Source of the DNA: Paenibacillus sp. H1-7
GTDB lineage: Bacteria; Bacillota; Bacilli; Paenibacillales; NBRC-103111
Assembly (NCBI RefSeq): GCF_022354825.1
Contig: NZ_CP031168.1
Coordinates: 6,945,501 to 7,009,500 of the forward strand
Length of the DNA stretch: 64,000 nt
Direction: 5' to 3'
Shown: piece by piece, positions 41,787 through 51,105 of the stretch
Layout of the letters: each line of letters begins with the position of its first letter
Position numbering within the stretch: position 1 is the first letter of the stretch
Notes under the pieces: generated by a model
What the model was told of the DNA's origin: nothing
The model's database searches: none
Seen by the model: the letters and a program-made list of their open reading frames with translations, nothing else
Position numbers and translations under genes: made by a program

Positions 41787-42248
41787 TTAGACGAGCTTAA
41801 GCTGGCTCGATATAACTCCAAGGTGAATTGCTTCATGCAGCAAAGCGAAATTAAACAATTCTCCGGCTGTAACAAACTGGAACGGACCCATTTCAAACGG
41901 CGACGGCAGCTTTTGCGTAAGCATTTCCGGTGTCAGCTCGGACAGACGGGTTAGCTGTGCCGCTAACATCCCTATCAGCTCCTCCTTCGACGGAGGCGTT
42001 ACCGTCCAATCCGCAGGCTTCGTACCGGAGTTGAACAATGCTTCATAATGAGCCGGAACCGCGGATGGGGAGCCGCAGCTTAGCGTAGCGTATTTATCCA
42101 ACCAATAAACCATATGACCGATATTCCAGCGTATCGTATTATGGAAGCCCTCCGGCTGGATGTCCATCTGTGCCTCCGATATCCCTTGCAGCTGGCCGAT
42201 GACGATTTGACGCAACACTTTCCCTGTATTGATGATCGATTGTGCCAT
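41787..42248 (-). CDS. DinB-superfamily protein
   Basis: A 153-residue four-helix protein with a probable metal-binding His triad: GHMVYWLDKY near the N terminus and HEAIHLG near the C terminus. DinB/YfiT folds include thiol-dependent transferases and many proteins of unknown role. ATG 42248 has GAGGAGG before it; the longer start at 42272 does not. Confidence 0.82.
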   Translation of the reverse strand: MAQSIINTGKVLRQIVIGQLQGISEAQMDIQPEGFHNTIRWNIGHMVYWLDKYATLSCGSPSAVPAHYEALFNSGTKPADWTVTPPSKEELIGMLAAQLTRLSELTPEMLTQKLPSPFEMGPFQFVTAGELFNFALLHEAIHLGVISSQLKLV

Positions 42249-42448
42249 GATTGAATCCTCCTCATTAGTCATTAGTGGTTGTTCCCTTTCACACCCTTAT
42301 CTTACCTTTGCACACCGCAACGCAACAATCACGTAATTCCGATGCAATCGATCGGTTTCAGTAATGATTCTCTTTAGAAATTGATGGGAGTGGGGGTTAG
42401 CGATTATAATGACGAAGAAAGATCGATCATCGAAAGGGGAATTGAGCA

Positions 42449-43360
42449 TTGGAACTTCGACAGCTTGAATACTTTGCTGCCATTTGTAAGGAGATGCATT
42501 TCTCCAGGGCGGCCGAAAACCTCTGTACCACCCAGTCGAACCTAAGCCAGCAAATCAAGTTTTTGGAGAACGAGCTTGGACTCCCTCTTTTCGATCGTAT
42601 TGGAAAGCGGATCACGCTGACGGAAGCAGGAAAGATTCTCCTCGAGCAAAGCCAGAACATCTTTGAGCACGTTGACTACGCCAAAAGGGCGATATCGGAT
42701 CTGAAGAGAATGGAAGGCGGCAGGCTGGACATCGGCATTTTACCGGGTGACGGGGATTTGCTGTTTAATGCGTTACTTATCGATTTCCATAAGACCTATC
42801 CCAAATTGTCGATCAGCGTTACGGAGACTACGGATGTGTATGAACAGGTCCTTAACGGCACCAGAGATCTCGGAGTGACTACGGTACCTCTCAAGCCTGA
42901 TGAAAGCATTGCAATTATTCCCTTGTTCCATGAGGAGTTCGCACTGGCCATCCGGTCGGATCACCCTCTGGCAAAGCTAAAGGCTATTCCGTTCGAGCAG
43001 CTTCAGCAGCTAAAACTGGTCATGTTCGGCTCTGAGCATCAGATTACTAAGATCATCCAGTCGTGCTGTCATGACAAAGGAATTGCGATTGACAATCCGA
43101 TAGTAACCTCAACCTTATCGACGCTTCTGTCTTTGGTGGATCAAGGAATCGGAGCCTCCATTCTTCCCCAGATGCTGCTGGATTATATAGACCATGAGAA
43201 TATCGTTTCCGTAAAATTGCTTCACCCGACACCCAGTCAAGACATTTGTATCTTGTATCGCAAGGACAAGTTTATGGGGCAAGCAGCGAAGCTGTTTATC
43301 GAGGAATTGCAGTCTTTCCTTCAGAGCGTCGTGAATCATAACAATCGTTCGTTAGGATAA
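42449..43360 (+). CDS. LysR-family transcriptional regulator
   Basis: A 303-residue LysR regulator: helix-turn-helix MHFSRAAENLCTTQSNLSQQ at the N terminus, then a periplasmic-like effector domain (DLGVTTVPLKPDESIAI, GIGASILPQMLLDYI). It resembles the CynR/CysL-like branch. The start is TTG with AAAGGGG nine bases before. Divergent from the DinB-like gene, which may be its target; 200 bp between them. Confidence 0.92.
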   Translation: MELRQLEYFAAICKEMHFSRAAENLCTTQSNLSQQIKFLENELGLPLFDRIGKRITLTEAGKILLEQSQNIFEHVDYAKRAISDLKRMEGGRLDIGILPGDGDLLFNALLIDFHKTYPKLSISVTETTDVYEQVLNGTRDLGVTTVPLKPDESIAIIPLFHEEFALAIRSDHPLAKLKAIPFEQLQQLKLVMFGSEHQITKIIQSCCHDKGIAIDNPIVTSTLSTLLSLVDQGIGASILPQMLLDYIDHENIVSVKLLHPTPSQDICILYRKDKFMGQAAKLFIEELQSFLQSVVNHNNRSLG

Positions 43361-43390
43361 GGATAAATTTTGTGCCCCGGCATATAAAAA

Positions 43391-43430
43391 ATCTAAACGG
43401 TAGCCGCGTTTGCCGGCTACCGTTTTTTTT
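43391..43430. terminator. bidirectional rho-independent terminator
   Basis: AAACGGTAGCCG (43395-43406) pairs perfectly with CGGCTACCGTTT (43414-43425), followed by a T run and preceded by an A-rich run. It separates the convergent LysR and NUDIX genes. Confidence 0.93.
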
Positions 43431-43440
43431 GCGAGAATTT

Positions 43441-43983
43441 TCATTCGAGGAAATGGTCGTCTCTTAATTTGTTCAAAACGAATTCGTGCGTTGGAAATGC
43501 CAATACCGGAAGTTCGCTGTAAGAAAAAAATTTCACTTCCTCCAAATCGTCTCCCGCAGCCAGCTGGCCACCGATTATTTTGCCGAAATACCAGATAAGC
43601 ACACTCTGTGCTGCGGGTTTGTGAAACCCGGTGCCAATAAACCGTTCACCATAGTTGGAAGTAACCGTATAAACCGATGTAATATCTACGGTTAAGCCTG
43701 TTTCTTCCTTGAACTCTCTTGTAGCTGCATCGTTCACATCTTCCTCCCACTCTACGTGGCCGCATGGAACGCACCAGAGCCCTTCATAGCTGTACCCTCT
43801 CCGCCTCTTACCTAGCAAAACTTTACCGTCCCTTAGTACAAGTACTGCAACGCCTGCCGTAGGATTTTTATAAAAAATAAAGCCGCACGAGGTACAAATC
43901 GGTGGCTTTGATGTCTCGTTGTTTTCGTTAAGACGCAGCCTGCCCCCGCATTTAGGACAGAATGGATATCTCATTTTATTCAT
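43441..43983 (-). CDS. NUDIX hydrolase with N-terminal zinc ribbon
   Basis: A 180-residue protein. The zinc ribbon has Cys9, Cys12, Cys30 and Cys33. The Nudix box is GHVEWEEDVNDAATREFKEE followed by TGL (residues 75-97), with all catalytic glutamates. The layout recalls NudC/ADP-ribose-type pyrophosphohydrolases. Substrate unknown. Start 43983 (GAGG four bases before) or 43974. Confidence 0.9.
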   Translation of the reverse strand: MNKMRYPFCPKCGGRLRLNENNETSKPPICTSCGFIFYKNPTAGVAVLVLRDGKVLLGKRRRGYSYEGLWCVPCGHVEWEEDVNDAATREFKEETGLTVDITSVYTVTSNYGERFIGTGFHKPAAQSVLIWYFGKIIGGQLAAGDDLEEVKFFSYSELPVLAFPTHEFVLNKLRDDHFLE

Positions 43984-43995
43984 GTGGCCTCGTTG

Positions 43996-44484
43996 TCACA
44001 ATGGTTTAATAACCTTGGCAATAGCCTTTAAAACCAGATCGCTTTTCTTCACCATAGTAAATCCGATTGCAAGCTCCACCAGAACTATTGCCAAGTCCGT
44101 TTTACTCATATAGCCCAGACCCATAAAATCTATATAAACCACGCTTTGAGCAACAAACAAAACAAAATCCGGGATAATAAATATTAAATAAAATATTCCT
44201 ACAACGTGGATTACCATACTTTTAAGCTCTTTACTGTTGAGCCCGATTTCTTCCAGTTTATTAAACCGAGGAATACTAAAAATAAAGGTTAGCGATCTTG
44301 CCGAAAACCATAATATGATGCTAGATAATATGTAAACTATGGATGGATAAGTCATTCTAACTAATTCACTTGTATCGAAATATGTGGCCATAACCCCGTG
44401 ATATAGTTCTTCAAGGAGAAACAATCCTTGACCAAAAAGTAAAATCGATACTACCTTTAAACTAAAATAAGTCATTTCCTTCAT
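43996..44484 (-). CDS. hypothetical four-helix membrane protein
   Basis: 162 residues, about four transmembrane segments, not recognised. It is more AT-rich than its neighbours. AAGGAG precedes the ATG. The gene ends 12 bases before the NUDIX start, so the two are probably co-transcribed. Confidence 0.65.
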   Translation of the reverse strand: MKEMTYFSLKVVSILLFGQGLFLLEELYHGVMATYFDTSELVRMTYPSIVYILSSIILWFSARSLTFIFSIPRFNKLEEIGLNSKELKSMVIHVVGIFYLIFIIPDFVLFVAQSVVYIDFMGLGYMSKTDLAIVLVELAIGFTMVKKSDLVLKAIAKVIKPL

Positions 44485-44532
44485 TTATGTACTCCTTCTT
44501 CTCCACGAACAGGCCCTCACGCCCCGTCTCTT

Positions 44533-46602
44533 TTACTGGAGCGCCAGCTTGATCAGCTGACTGCGTTTCTTCACCTGCGTTTTCGTATAAATAGAGCTCA
44601 AATGCTTCTTCACCGTAATCTCGCTTATAAACAACCTTGCCGCTATTTCGATGTTGGTATGACCTTCAATGACACATAAGGCGACTTCCCGTTCGCGTTC
44701 CGTTAGCCCGAATTTGACCAGCGGGTCCTCTTTCACCCGGCTCACCTCGGCGGCTTCCTCAGACTTCGGCACAATACCGATCCGACGGAGCAGAGCCGCA
44801 AGAAAAGCGTCCAGCTTATCCCCTCTCGTATCCAGCACAAAAGTAGGCGTAGGCGTCTTGCCGTCGTAGCTGCAATGGAACACATCCGGAGCCGCTTCGA
44901 AGCCGAGACCGATATGTGAATCGTAGAACATCGGAAGCGGTGGCGGAGAAGTAAAGAACAGTTTGCCTGAGCACATGTAGCTGTACATTTGTGAGCTTGC
45001 TTCCAGTAGAAGTGCGGAATCGGTCCAATCCAGGACATCGATGCTTTTAATAAACCAGCCTGCCGCCTCCGATTCAGGCACGCCAAATGCCTTACGCTCT
45101 GCTGCCGTCATACTTCGGATATAAGGGCCGGAGAACGGATTGTGCTCCAAATACTCCAATGTCCCCCGGTTAATCGGTATGATGGCTGACAGCCCGAGCA
45201 CCGCTCCGTCCCGCGACTTCATCAGCATAACCGACGGCTGTCCTAAGCCAAGCAGCTCCTCTAGATCCAGCCCCTCGATGGCGTACAGCATCTCCTCCTT
45301 GGAAAGCGTCAGCTCCAGCAGATGGCCTGTCTCAGGATCTACGCCGCGTTGAGTAATGGTTCTTGCCTCATTACGGCGCTGCTGCAGGTACTGCTGCCCT
45401 TCCCCAAGATTAGATGCAGACAACGGCTCCCAAATTAATTCATTGTTCCATGAGGTGTTCATATGCGCCCTAATCATCGCATCGCCAATATAACGAAACA
45501 GCTCCCCTACTTCCCAGGACACGTCCCGTTTGCCATGCGCCGCTTTGACAATAGACGCATAATAGAGGACGCACCTCTCCATCAGCTTACCGTATTGAAC
45601 CGGGAGTCGCTCCCTTAGATAGCTTCGCGTGCTTTCCCGCATCAGATCATGCAGAATCCACCCTCTGTCGATCTTACGCACAAAAGAAAGCGCTGTGAGC
45701 TTACCGAACGCATCTGCGCTTATTTCCCGCTCCACGACATAGGCGAGCAGCTCCTGATTGAACTGCCTTAGCATCGAAGCCGCCTCGACAAGCTGCCCGA
45801 GCTCTTCGTCCGGCACTTCCTTAAGCCACGATGAAGCGAGCTCCGAGGACCATCCCGTGTCATGCAGCGGACCGCTCCCTTCAAGAAGCTCCGTGGATAC
45901 GGCCAGCGACAACGACAGCCCGTGTCCTCTCGTGCGCTCCCACAGCCGTTCTCCTTGAGACTCTTCCGTTAAACCGCATTTGCGTGCATAGGCCAAGACG
46001 TCCGTCCGGGTCAAATGATCGATGGCAAGCCAAAGTGTCCTCTCTCTCCAAGCCGGCGATACGAGCCACTGCCCCTTAAGCGGGTACCTGCCCGCCAGAA
46101 GAACCAGGATTCTTGGATCCAGCCCTCTCAATAAGCGCTCTCTAAGCCACCCTTCCATACCGGCCATATCCTCAAAGGTATCCAGCGCCACAATGACTCG
46201 ACGTTCCTGCGCCAGCCGGTTCAGTCTCCCTTGTAAGACAGCAGGCAGATCCTCATCTTCGTTGTCCTTTCCTTTAAGAGATGGAAGCTGATGGAGCAGT
46301 TGTCTGCACAAATCGTCACCCGTTCTTCCCAGCTCTCGGCTATCGACCAGTAGAAACACCGCGTCGCTCCTTCTGGCTTGCCTGCGGAACGCATCAAGCA
46401 ATGTACTTTTGCCTACGCCGCCTGTTCCATATAGATTCCAAATGTGCTTGCTCATCGGCTCGCCGGCCAAAAACCTCTCAAACAGCGCTCTCTCCTGCTC
46501 GCGGCCAACCAGGAATTGCCCCTCGCGCTCGTCTATGCTTGGAGTAGCATGCTGCACGGTATTCGCTTTTCCCCCCTCGAATCGCAAAACGTCTCCTTTC
46601 AT
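44533..46602 (-). CDS. ATPase-LuxR transcriptional regulator (LAL/STAND-like)
   Basis: A 689-residue regulator with an N-terminal NTPase (Walker A GTGGVGKST at 59-67, hydrophobic strand RVIVALDTFEDM as Walker B) and winged-helix/sensor segments in the middle. About 430-600 resembles a GNAT-like or PAS-like sensor region, and the C-terminal LuxR helix-turn-helix is LTEREREVALCVIEGHTNIEIAA without exceeding the core TVKKHLSSIYTK. The TPR-like repeats of MalT are not obvious. ATG 46602 has GGGAGGA before it; 66 further upstream codons are open but have no support. Divergent from the membrane gene at 46773, which may be its target. Confidence 0.88.
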   Translation of the reverse strand: MKGDVLRFEGGKANTVQHATPSIDEREGQFLVGREQERALFERFLAGEPMSKHIWNLYGTGGVGKSTLLDAFRRQARRSDAVFLLVDSRELGRTGDDLCRQLLHQLPSLKGKDNEDEDLPAVLQGRLNRLAQERRVIVALDTFEDMAGMEGWLRERLLRGLDPRILVLLAGRYPLKGQWLVSPAWRERTLWLAIDHLTRTDVLAYARKCGLTEESQGERLWERTRGHGLSLSLAVSTELLEGSGPLHDTGWSSELASSWLKEVPDEELGQLVEAASMLRQFNQELLAYVVEREISADAFGKLTALSFVRKIDRGWILHDLMRESTRSYLRERLPVQYGKLMERCVLYYASIVKAAHGKRDVSWEVGELFRYIGDAMIRAHMNTSWNNELIWEPLSASNLGEGQQYLQQRRNEARTITQRGVDPETGHLLELTLSKEEMLYAIEGLDLEELLGLGQPSVMLMKSRDGAVLGLSAIIPINRGTLEYLEHNPFSGPYIRSMTAAERKAFGVPESEAAGWFIKSIDVLDWTDSALLLEASSQMYSYMCSGKLFFTSPPPLPMFYDSHIGLGFEAAPDVFHCSYDGKTPTPTFVLDTRGDKLDAFLAALLRRIGIVPKSEEAAEVSRVKEDPLVKFGLTEREREVALCVIEGHTNIEIAARLFISEITVKKHLSSIYTKTQVKKRSQLIKLALQ

Positions 46603-46772
46603 TTCAGATCCTCCCATATTTGTCAAATAAAATGATTCTCCGAACTTGAATTCAACTAAAGTATACAACCAAATTATACGGTGGGATAGTACCATGCCCC
46701 GCATACCGGATGGTAAGGTAAGGTTAGTGCAAAAGAAGCATATTGCAGATGAAACGAGAAAGGATGAATGAA

Positions 46773-47183
46773 ATGGGAGTTCGTATGTTACAAATCGCAT
46801 CGTTTTATTTTCTGATTGGAGTCGTGATGGGGATGGGCATGTCCATGACCGAAAGCTACGGCCTCAGCCCGGTCCACGTCCATTTGAACCTGATCGGTTG
46901 GGTATCTATGGCTATAGGCGGCCTCGTATATGACCGTTTCCCTTCAGCGGCCCGTACCTTGGGCAAGGTGCATTTCTGGATGCATAATGTCGGCGTCCCG
47001 CTTATGATGGGCGGTCTTGCCGCATACATTCTCGGCTTCGCCGCCCTCGCCCCGCTAATCCCTGTCGGGGGCATTCTGATCGTGCTTGGCACTCTGGTAT
47101 TTTTCATCAACATGGTGAAAAATGTGCATACCGTCAAAGAGGTGCAGGCCGATCCATCGGCTGCGAATCATACGGTAGGTTAA
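46773..47183 (+). CDS. cytochrome c oxidase subunit I-like membrane protein (short)
   Basis: A 136-residue, four-helix membrane protein with HVHLNLIGWVSMAIGG and HFWMHNVGVP. These His patterns resemble a fragment of the heme-copper oxidase subunit I fold, and short stand-alone homologues exist in Firmicutes. The number of helices is too small for an oxidase. ATG 46773 has AAAGGA eight bases before. Function unknown. Confidence 0.7.
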   Translation: MGVRMLQIASFYFLIGVVMGMGMSMTESYGLSPVHVHLNLIGWVSMAIGGLVYDRFPSAARTLGKVHFWMHNVGVPLMMGGLAAYILGFAALAPLIPVGGILIVLGTLVFFINMVKNVHTVKEVQADPSAANHTVG

Positions 47184-47197
47184 AACCCGGCTAAAAC

Positions 47198-47254
47198 AAA
47201 TCCCTGTTCTGTGCTGAAGCCGCATGTTGCGGTACAGTACGACAGGGATTTTGT
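47198..47254 (+). terminator. terminator after the oxidase-like gene
   Basis: AAATCCCTGT (47198-47207) pairs with ACAGGGATTT (47242-47251), followed by TTGTTG. The loop is long and contains its own GCCGC/GCGGT stem. Confidence 0.7.
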
Positions 47255-47507
47255 TGTGTATGGAGCTCAAGCGACTAGCGTGTAAAATCCGGCGGATATT
47301 CATTTTTTTCCATTATATCATGCGGTATCGGGGGATGGATGGTGCACATGGCGACGAGATATCGGAATGAAAGAGTAGTGCGAAAGATGGGAGAAACGCG
47401 CGGAGAAAAGGTTATTATTTCACCCAAAATTTAAAGAGGGGAATGCAGGATGATGTCGAAATAACTAGGTGTGTCCTATAGATCCTGATCAATGTGGGGT
47501 TGAATTG
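47255..47507. other. spacer before the sensor kinase
   Basis: Part of the 324-bp stretch between 47184 and 47507. No gene and no strong promoter identified; the kinase ribosome site TGTGGGG is at 47494-47500. Confidence 0.4.
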
Positions 47508-48764
47508 ATGAATTTGTTGAAAGATTTAATGCTGCAATTATTTTTTTCAATCATTCCTTTCATAATTTTCAATATTTATTATCAGAAAAAAACGAAAAAT
47601 TTCAGCCGCATTTTTATCGCCATTACAAGCTCCATTTGCATGTTGACCTCCATGACCTTTTCTGCCAGCGTGGTGGAAGGCATTATTTTTGACATCCGGT
47701 ATGTCATCTTGTTTTTCGCAATAGTATTCGGAGGGTTCCGGATCGGACTGCTTCTGCTTGCCGAGCTGGTAGCATACCGCTTTTACCTTGGCGGGGAAGG
47801 CACTTGGGTTGCCATGATCATTGTTGCGTGTTCGTTCCTGGCCTCCATCCCGTTAAGCACTATGTACCGGAAAAGCCATCGCAAAAAATGGATGACCGTC
47901 CTTACCGGGATCGTCATCTCTATTATTCCCTTAACCTTTACCTGCATCTTTTTCCTCGACTATGTCAAACAGCATCTGACCTTTCATCTATTGATCATTC
48001 CAGCTCAGAACTGCCTTGGCCTTGTACTGCTAATGTCCCTATTCAGCAAATCCGTATCGGACAAGGAGCTGTTCATTCAGCACGCCCGTATGGAAAAAAT
48101 GGAAGCCATGAGCCACGTAGCCGCTTCCCTTGCCCATGAGGTCCGAAACCCGTTAACCGCTGTCAAAGGGTTCCTGAAGCTGATCCGGGAAAGCCCGAAG
48201 GAATACCATAAGGTGCGCCAGTATATCGATATTTGCATGGATGAAATCCTGCGGACGGAAGCCATCTTGTCCGAATATTTGTCAATTACGAAGCCTCCGG
48301 CCAACCGGCACGAGCTGATCAATTTTTCGGAGCAGCTGTATTTGGTCTCCAATGTCATGACCCCGTTCGCCACTATGCATAATGTGGAGCTGGAAGTACA
48401 GCCGGCCGATACGCTCGTACGCCTCACCGCCAATCCCGATGAAATCAAGCAGGTGCTGGTCAACTTCATTAAAAATGCCGTTGAAGCTTGCACGGACATA
48501 TCGGACGGCAAAGTTACCCTGACGCTGAGGGCGGAAGAGAAAAATGCCATCCTCCTCATCAGAGACAATGGCATCGGCATGAATCAAGAGCAGATCGACA
48601 GGCTCGGATCGATTTATTTTTCCAACAAAACGAATGGAACCGGACTCGGGCTTACGTATTCCTATCATGTCATACACGCTCTAGGCGGCATGATTACCGT
48701 ATCGAGCAAGCCGAAGGCAGGGACGACCTTCAAGATTGCAATCCCCTTTGGAGCCCCGAACTAG
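47508..48764 (+). CDS. KinB-like membrane sensor histidine kinase
   Basis: A 418-residue kinase. The first 180 residues hold six hydrophobic segments of the 5TM-5TMR_LYT type. Then come the HisKA motif SLAHEVRNPLTAVKG (His210) and HATPase motifs NFIKNAVEAC, DNGIGM and GTGLGLTYS. The layout is that of KinB-type phosphorelay kinases that feed Spo0F in sporulating bacilli. No response regulator is adjacent, which also fits an orphan phosphorelay kinase. ATG 47508 has GGGG nine bases before. Confidence 0.88.
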   Translation: MNLLKDLMLQLFFSIIPFIIFNIYYQKKTKNFSRIFIAITSSICMLTSMTFSASVVEGIIFDIRYVILFFAIVFGGFRIGLLLLAELVAYRFYLGGEGTWVAMIIVACSFLASIPLSTMYRKSHRKKWMTVLTGIVISIIPLTFTCIFFLDYVKQHLTFHLLIIPAQNCLGLVLLMSLFSKSVSDKELFIQHARMEKMEAMSHVAASLAHEVRNPLTAVKGFLKLIRESPKEYHKVRQYIDICMDEILRTEAILSEYLSITKPPANRHELINFSEQLYLVSNVMTPFATMHNVELEVQPADTLVRLTANPDEIKQVLVNFIKNAVEACTDISDGKVTLTLRAEEKNAILLIRDNGIGMNQEQIDRLGSIYFSNKTNGTGLGLTYSYHVIHALGGMITVSSKPKAGTTFKIAIPFGAPN

Positions 48765-48801
48765 TGCAGGGTTTGCGTTTGTGTGGGGGCAAAGGCACAA
48801 G

Positions 48802-50124
48802 CTATTTGCCTGCATTGATTTCATCGATTTTTTTGTTGAACGCTTCCGCAGCTTCCCGTAAGGCTGTATTCGTGTCCTTCCCGTCTTTGACGGAAGCCTT
48901 CAAAGCATTGCGCACCGCCGTAATTCCCTCTTTGTCGTACACGGTCTGGGCATAAGGCTTGGCCGGCGTCATATTGACCGCCTTCAGGTTTTTTCCAGCC
49001 ATCCAGGTCAAGTCCAAGCCGAAGGCATCTTTTATTTTCGAATCCTTCAATACGCTGTACCTTCCTTGCCGGGACATATCCATCTGCACCTCGTCGGACA
49101 GCACGGCGGAGATGACCCGAAACGCATCATCCTTGTTGCTGCTTGTTTTGGACAGCACCATGAGATGTGCATCGATCCCGGGACTCGTGCCCGGCAGCTC
49201 CGGCCATACCGGGAAAGACACCATGTCCCAATGGAAGTCCTGGAACGCGCTCAAGTCGCCCAACAGGTTGATATCCGCGAGCATCGCGAGCGTACGCTCT
49301 TTATAAAACAGATCGCTGGCCTCTTTATTGAACAAAATAGGACTGTTCCCCGGAATGGAATGGATCGCGGTCGTCATATCCAGCACCCGCTTCCACTCGG
49401 GCGTCTCGATTCCCGCTTTATTCGTGGCCGGATTGACGAACGGGGCGGACAGCTGCGCCGCCAGTCTTTCAGGCACATTCGGCATGAGGCCGCGGTAGGC
49501 CGTTCCGTTGTCGTCGCGCGTCAGCTTCTTGGCCAGCTCCGTCACCTGATCCCAGGTCATGCCGTCCTTCGGATAGGGTACCGCGAATTTATCGAAAATA
49601 TCTTTGTTGTAATACAGCGCATGGAAATTTCTGGCATAAGGCAAGGCGGTAATATCCTGCCTTTGTGTCGCCGCCTTTACGGCCTCAACGGCCTGGGGCT
49701 CCAATCTCGACAGATCGAGACGGTGCTTTTGAATCAGCTCATCGAGCGGGGTCACCAAGTCCAGATCGAGAAACTCCGGCATTCCGTTGACATTGTTGGT
49801 AATGACGATATCCGGGACGTTGCCGGCCGCGACCAGCTCGGACAGCTTGGAGCCTTTGGCGTTGTAGATGGACATTTCGACCGTAATCCACGGGTATTTC
49901 TTCTTTACCGGCTCGGTAATATAGCGTTTGAACTCGTCTTCCGTCAAATAGCCTTGGCTCTTGATGCCGACGCGAATCGTAACGGGCTTCTGCTCGGCAG
50001 GCTTCTCCCCCGCATCCGCTTGGCCTGCAGAATCGGTCTTCGATGAACAGCCGCTTAATAACGTCACCATTACACAAACGGCCAGTCCTGCGGTTTTCCA
50101 ATATGTATGTTTTCTTGTATTCAT
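48802..50124 (-). CDS. ABC transporter solute-binding lipoprotein (orphan)
   Basis: A 440-residue binding protein with lipobox LSGC (Cys26). It shares KDGMTWDQVTELAKKLT and the C-terminal KDTNTALREAAEAFNKKI with the orphan proteins at 9487 and 25049. It starts 19 bases after a glycerophosphodiester phosphodiesterase gene, so the substrate may be glycerophosphodiester-like or a sugar phosphate ester. No permease nearby. It is controlled, with the GDPD, by the LacI-type regulator upstream. Confidence 0.9.
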   Translation of the reverse strand: MNTRKHTYWKTAGLAVCVMVTLLSGCSSKTDSAGQADAGEKPAEQKPVTIRVGIKSQGYLTEDEFKRYITEPVKKKYPWITVEMSIYNAKGSKLSELVAAGNVPDIVITNNVNGMPEFLDLDLVTPLDELIQKHRLDLSRLEPQAVEAVKAATQRQDITALPYARNFHALYYNKDIFDKFAVPYPKDGMTWDQVTELAKKLTRDDNGTAYRGLMPNVPERLAAQLSAPFVNPATNKAGIETPEWKRVLDMTTAIHSIPGNSPILFNKEASDLFYKERTLAMLADINLLGDLSAFQDFHWDMVSFPVWPELPGTSPGIDAHLMVLSKTSSNKDDAFRVISAVLSDEVQMDMSRQGRYSVLKDSKIKDAFGLDLTWMAGKNLKAVNMTPAKPYAQTVYDKEGITAVRNALKASVKDGKDTNTALREAAEAFNKKIDEINAGK

Positions 50125-50143
50125 CGCTCTCCACTCCTTGTTT

Positions 50144-51028
50144 CTATATGGTTTGTTTCACGATTCGCATGCTGTGCTGCAGCTCCAAAAAGCTCTTCAA
50201 ACGCTCCGGACAATCCGTCTGAATCATATTGAATCCGTATCCGGTCATCCACTCCCAGCCCGGCTCCTCATCAGGGTGCCCTCCGCACAATGACGCCTGG
50301 ATGGAATTGCACCAAATCCGCTGCTTCCCTCTCATCGGTTCGAAGCTTTCTTCGGTCAGCATCGGGCTTCCCAACGCTGGAAAGACGAGCTCTATCGCCT
50401 TGGGCTGAGCTTGGCTCAATACCATCGGAAGCTCATGGAAGTTCTCTTCCTCCACCACATGCATGTACTCGGGAGGGTTCGTTTTGGACTGTAAAAAGGC
50501 CGCCACCTCTTCGTAATGCGCGCTGCTTTTGAATAAACCGTGCGCAAGCGTGTCCGTCTTCACCAGAACTTCGTAGACCGCTTCGCGAACATCCCAGCAT
50601 TTGTCCAAATTGATCATGATACTCCCTTTGGCCAGAATCATCACTTCCTCCAGCGTCGCCACTCTCATGCTCGTCAGACCGGATTCCCCGCCTCCTTTCC
50701 CGTCGCGCAAATAGAACGTTTGTATTTCGGCCAGTGTGAGTTCAGCCACCTTCCCGCTGCCGTTCGTCATCCGGTCGACGGTTTTGTCGTGCATCAGCAC
50801 CAAATGTCCGTCCATCGTTTGGCGCACATCGATCTCAACCATGTCGATCCCCATCTCGATGCAGGATTGAACAGCGGCGACCGAGTTCTCGGGATAGCGG
50901 CGCCAATCGCCCCTGTGGGCAACGATTAAGGTACGTCCGTTCGGATCGTTGAACTCGGCATAAATATCATCAAAACAGCGGGCATCGCAACACGATGATT
51001 CTTCCTCCAAAAACGAGCTTTGTGTCAT
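50144..51028 (-). CDS. glycerophosphodiester phosphodiesterase family protein
   Basis: A 294-residue TIM-barrel enzyme of the GDPD family. Catalytic HRGDWRRYPEN (His38, Arg39, Glu47), metal and acid residues in VEIDVRQTMDG, and the second His in LVLMHDKTVDR are present. It cleaves glycerophosphodiesters to glycerol-3-phosphate and an alcohol. No signal peptide. An N-terminal insertion of 30 residues before HRG contains several Cys (SSCCDARC). ATG 51028 is favoured over 51037. The operator palindrome lies 41 bases upstream. Confidence 0.9.
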   Translation of the reverse strand: MTQSSFLEEESSCCDARCFDDIYAEFNDPNGRTLIVAHRGDWRRYPENSVAAVQSCIEMGIDMVEIDVRQTMDGHLVLMHDKTVDRMTNGSGKVAELTLAEIQTFYLRDGKGGGESGLTSMRVATLEEVMILAKGSIMINLDKCWDVREAVYEVLVKTDTLAHGLFKSSAHYEEVAAFLQSKTNPPEYMHVVEEENFHELPMVLSQAQPKAIELVFPALGSPMLTEESFEPMRGKQRIWCNSIQASLCGGHPDEEPGWEWMTGYGFNMIQTDCPERLKSFLELQHSMRIVKQTI

Positions 51029-51068
51029 AAACTCCATCTCCGATTTCTCTCTTTTAATGGTTCACCGA

Positions 51069-51090
51069 AAAAAGTAATCGATTACTTTTT
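51069..51090. promoter_or_regulatory. LacI-family operator, perfect 22-bp palindrome
   Basis: AAAAAGTAATCGATTACTTTTT is perfectly palindromic and centred on the CG expected for LacI/GalR operators. It lies between the regulator stop and the GDPD start. The core TAATCGATTAC recurs at 52115 upstream of the regulator itself. Confidence 0.85.
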
Positions 51091-51105
51091 ATATAAAAAG
51101 GAAAC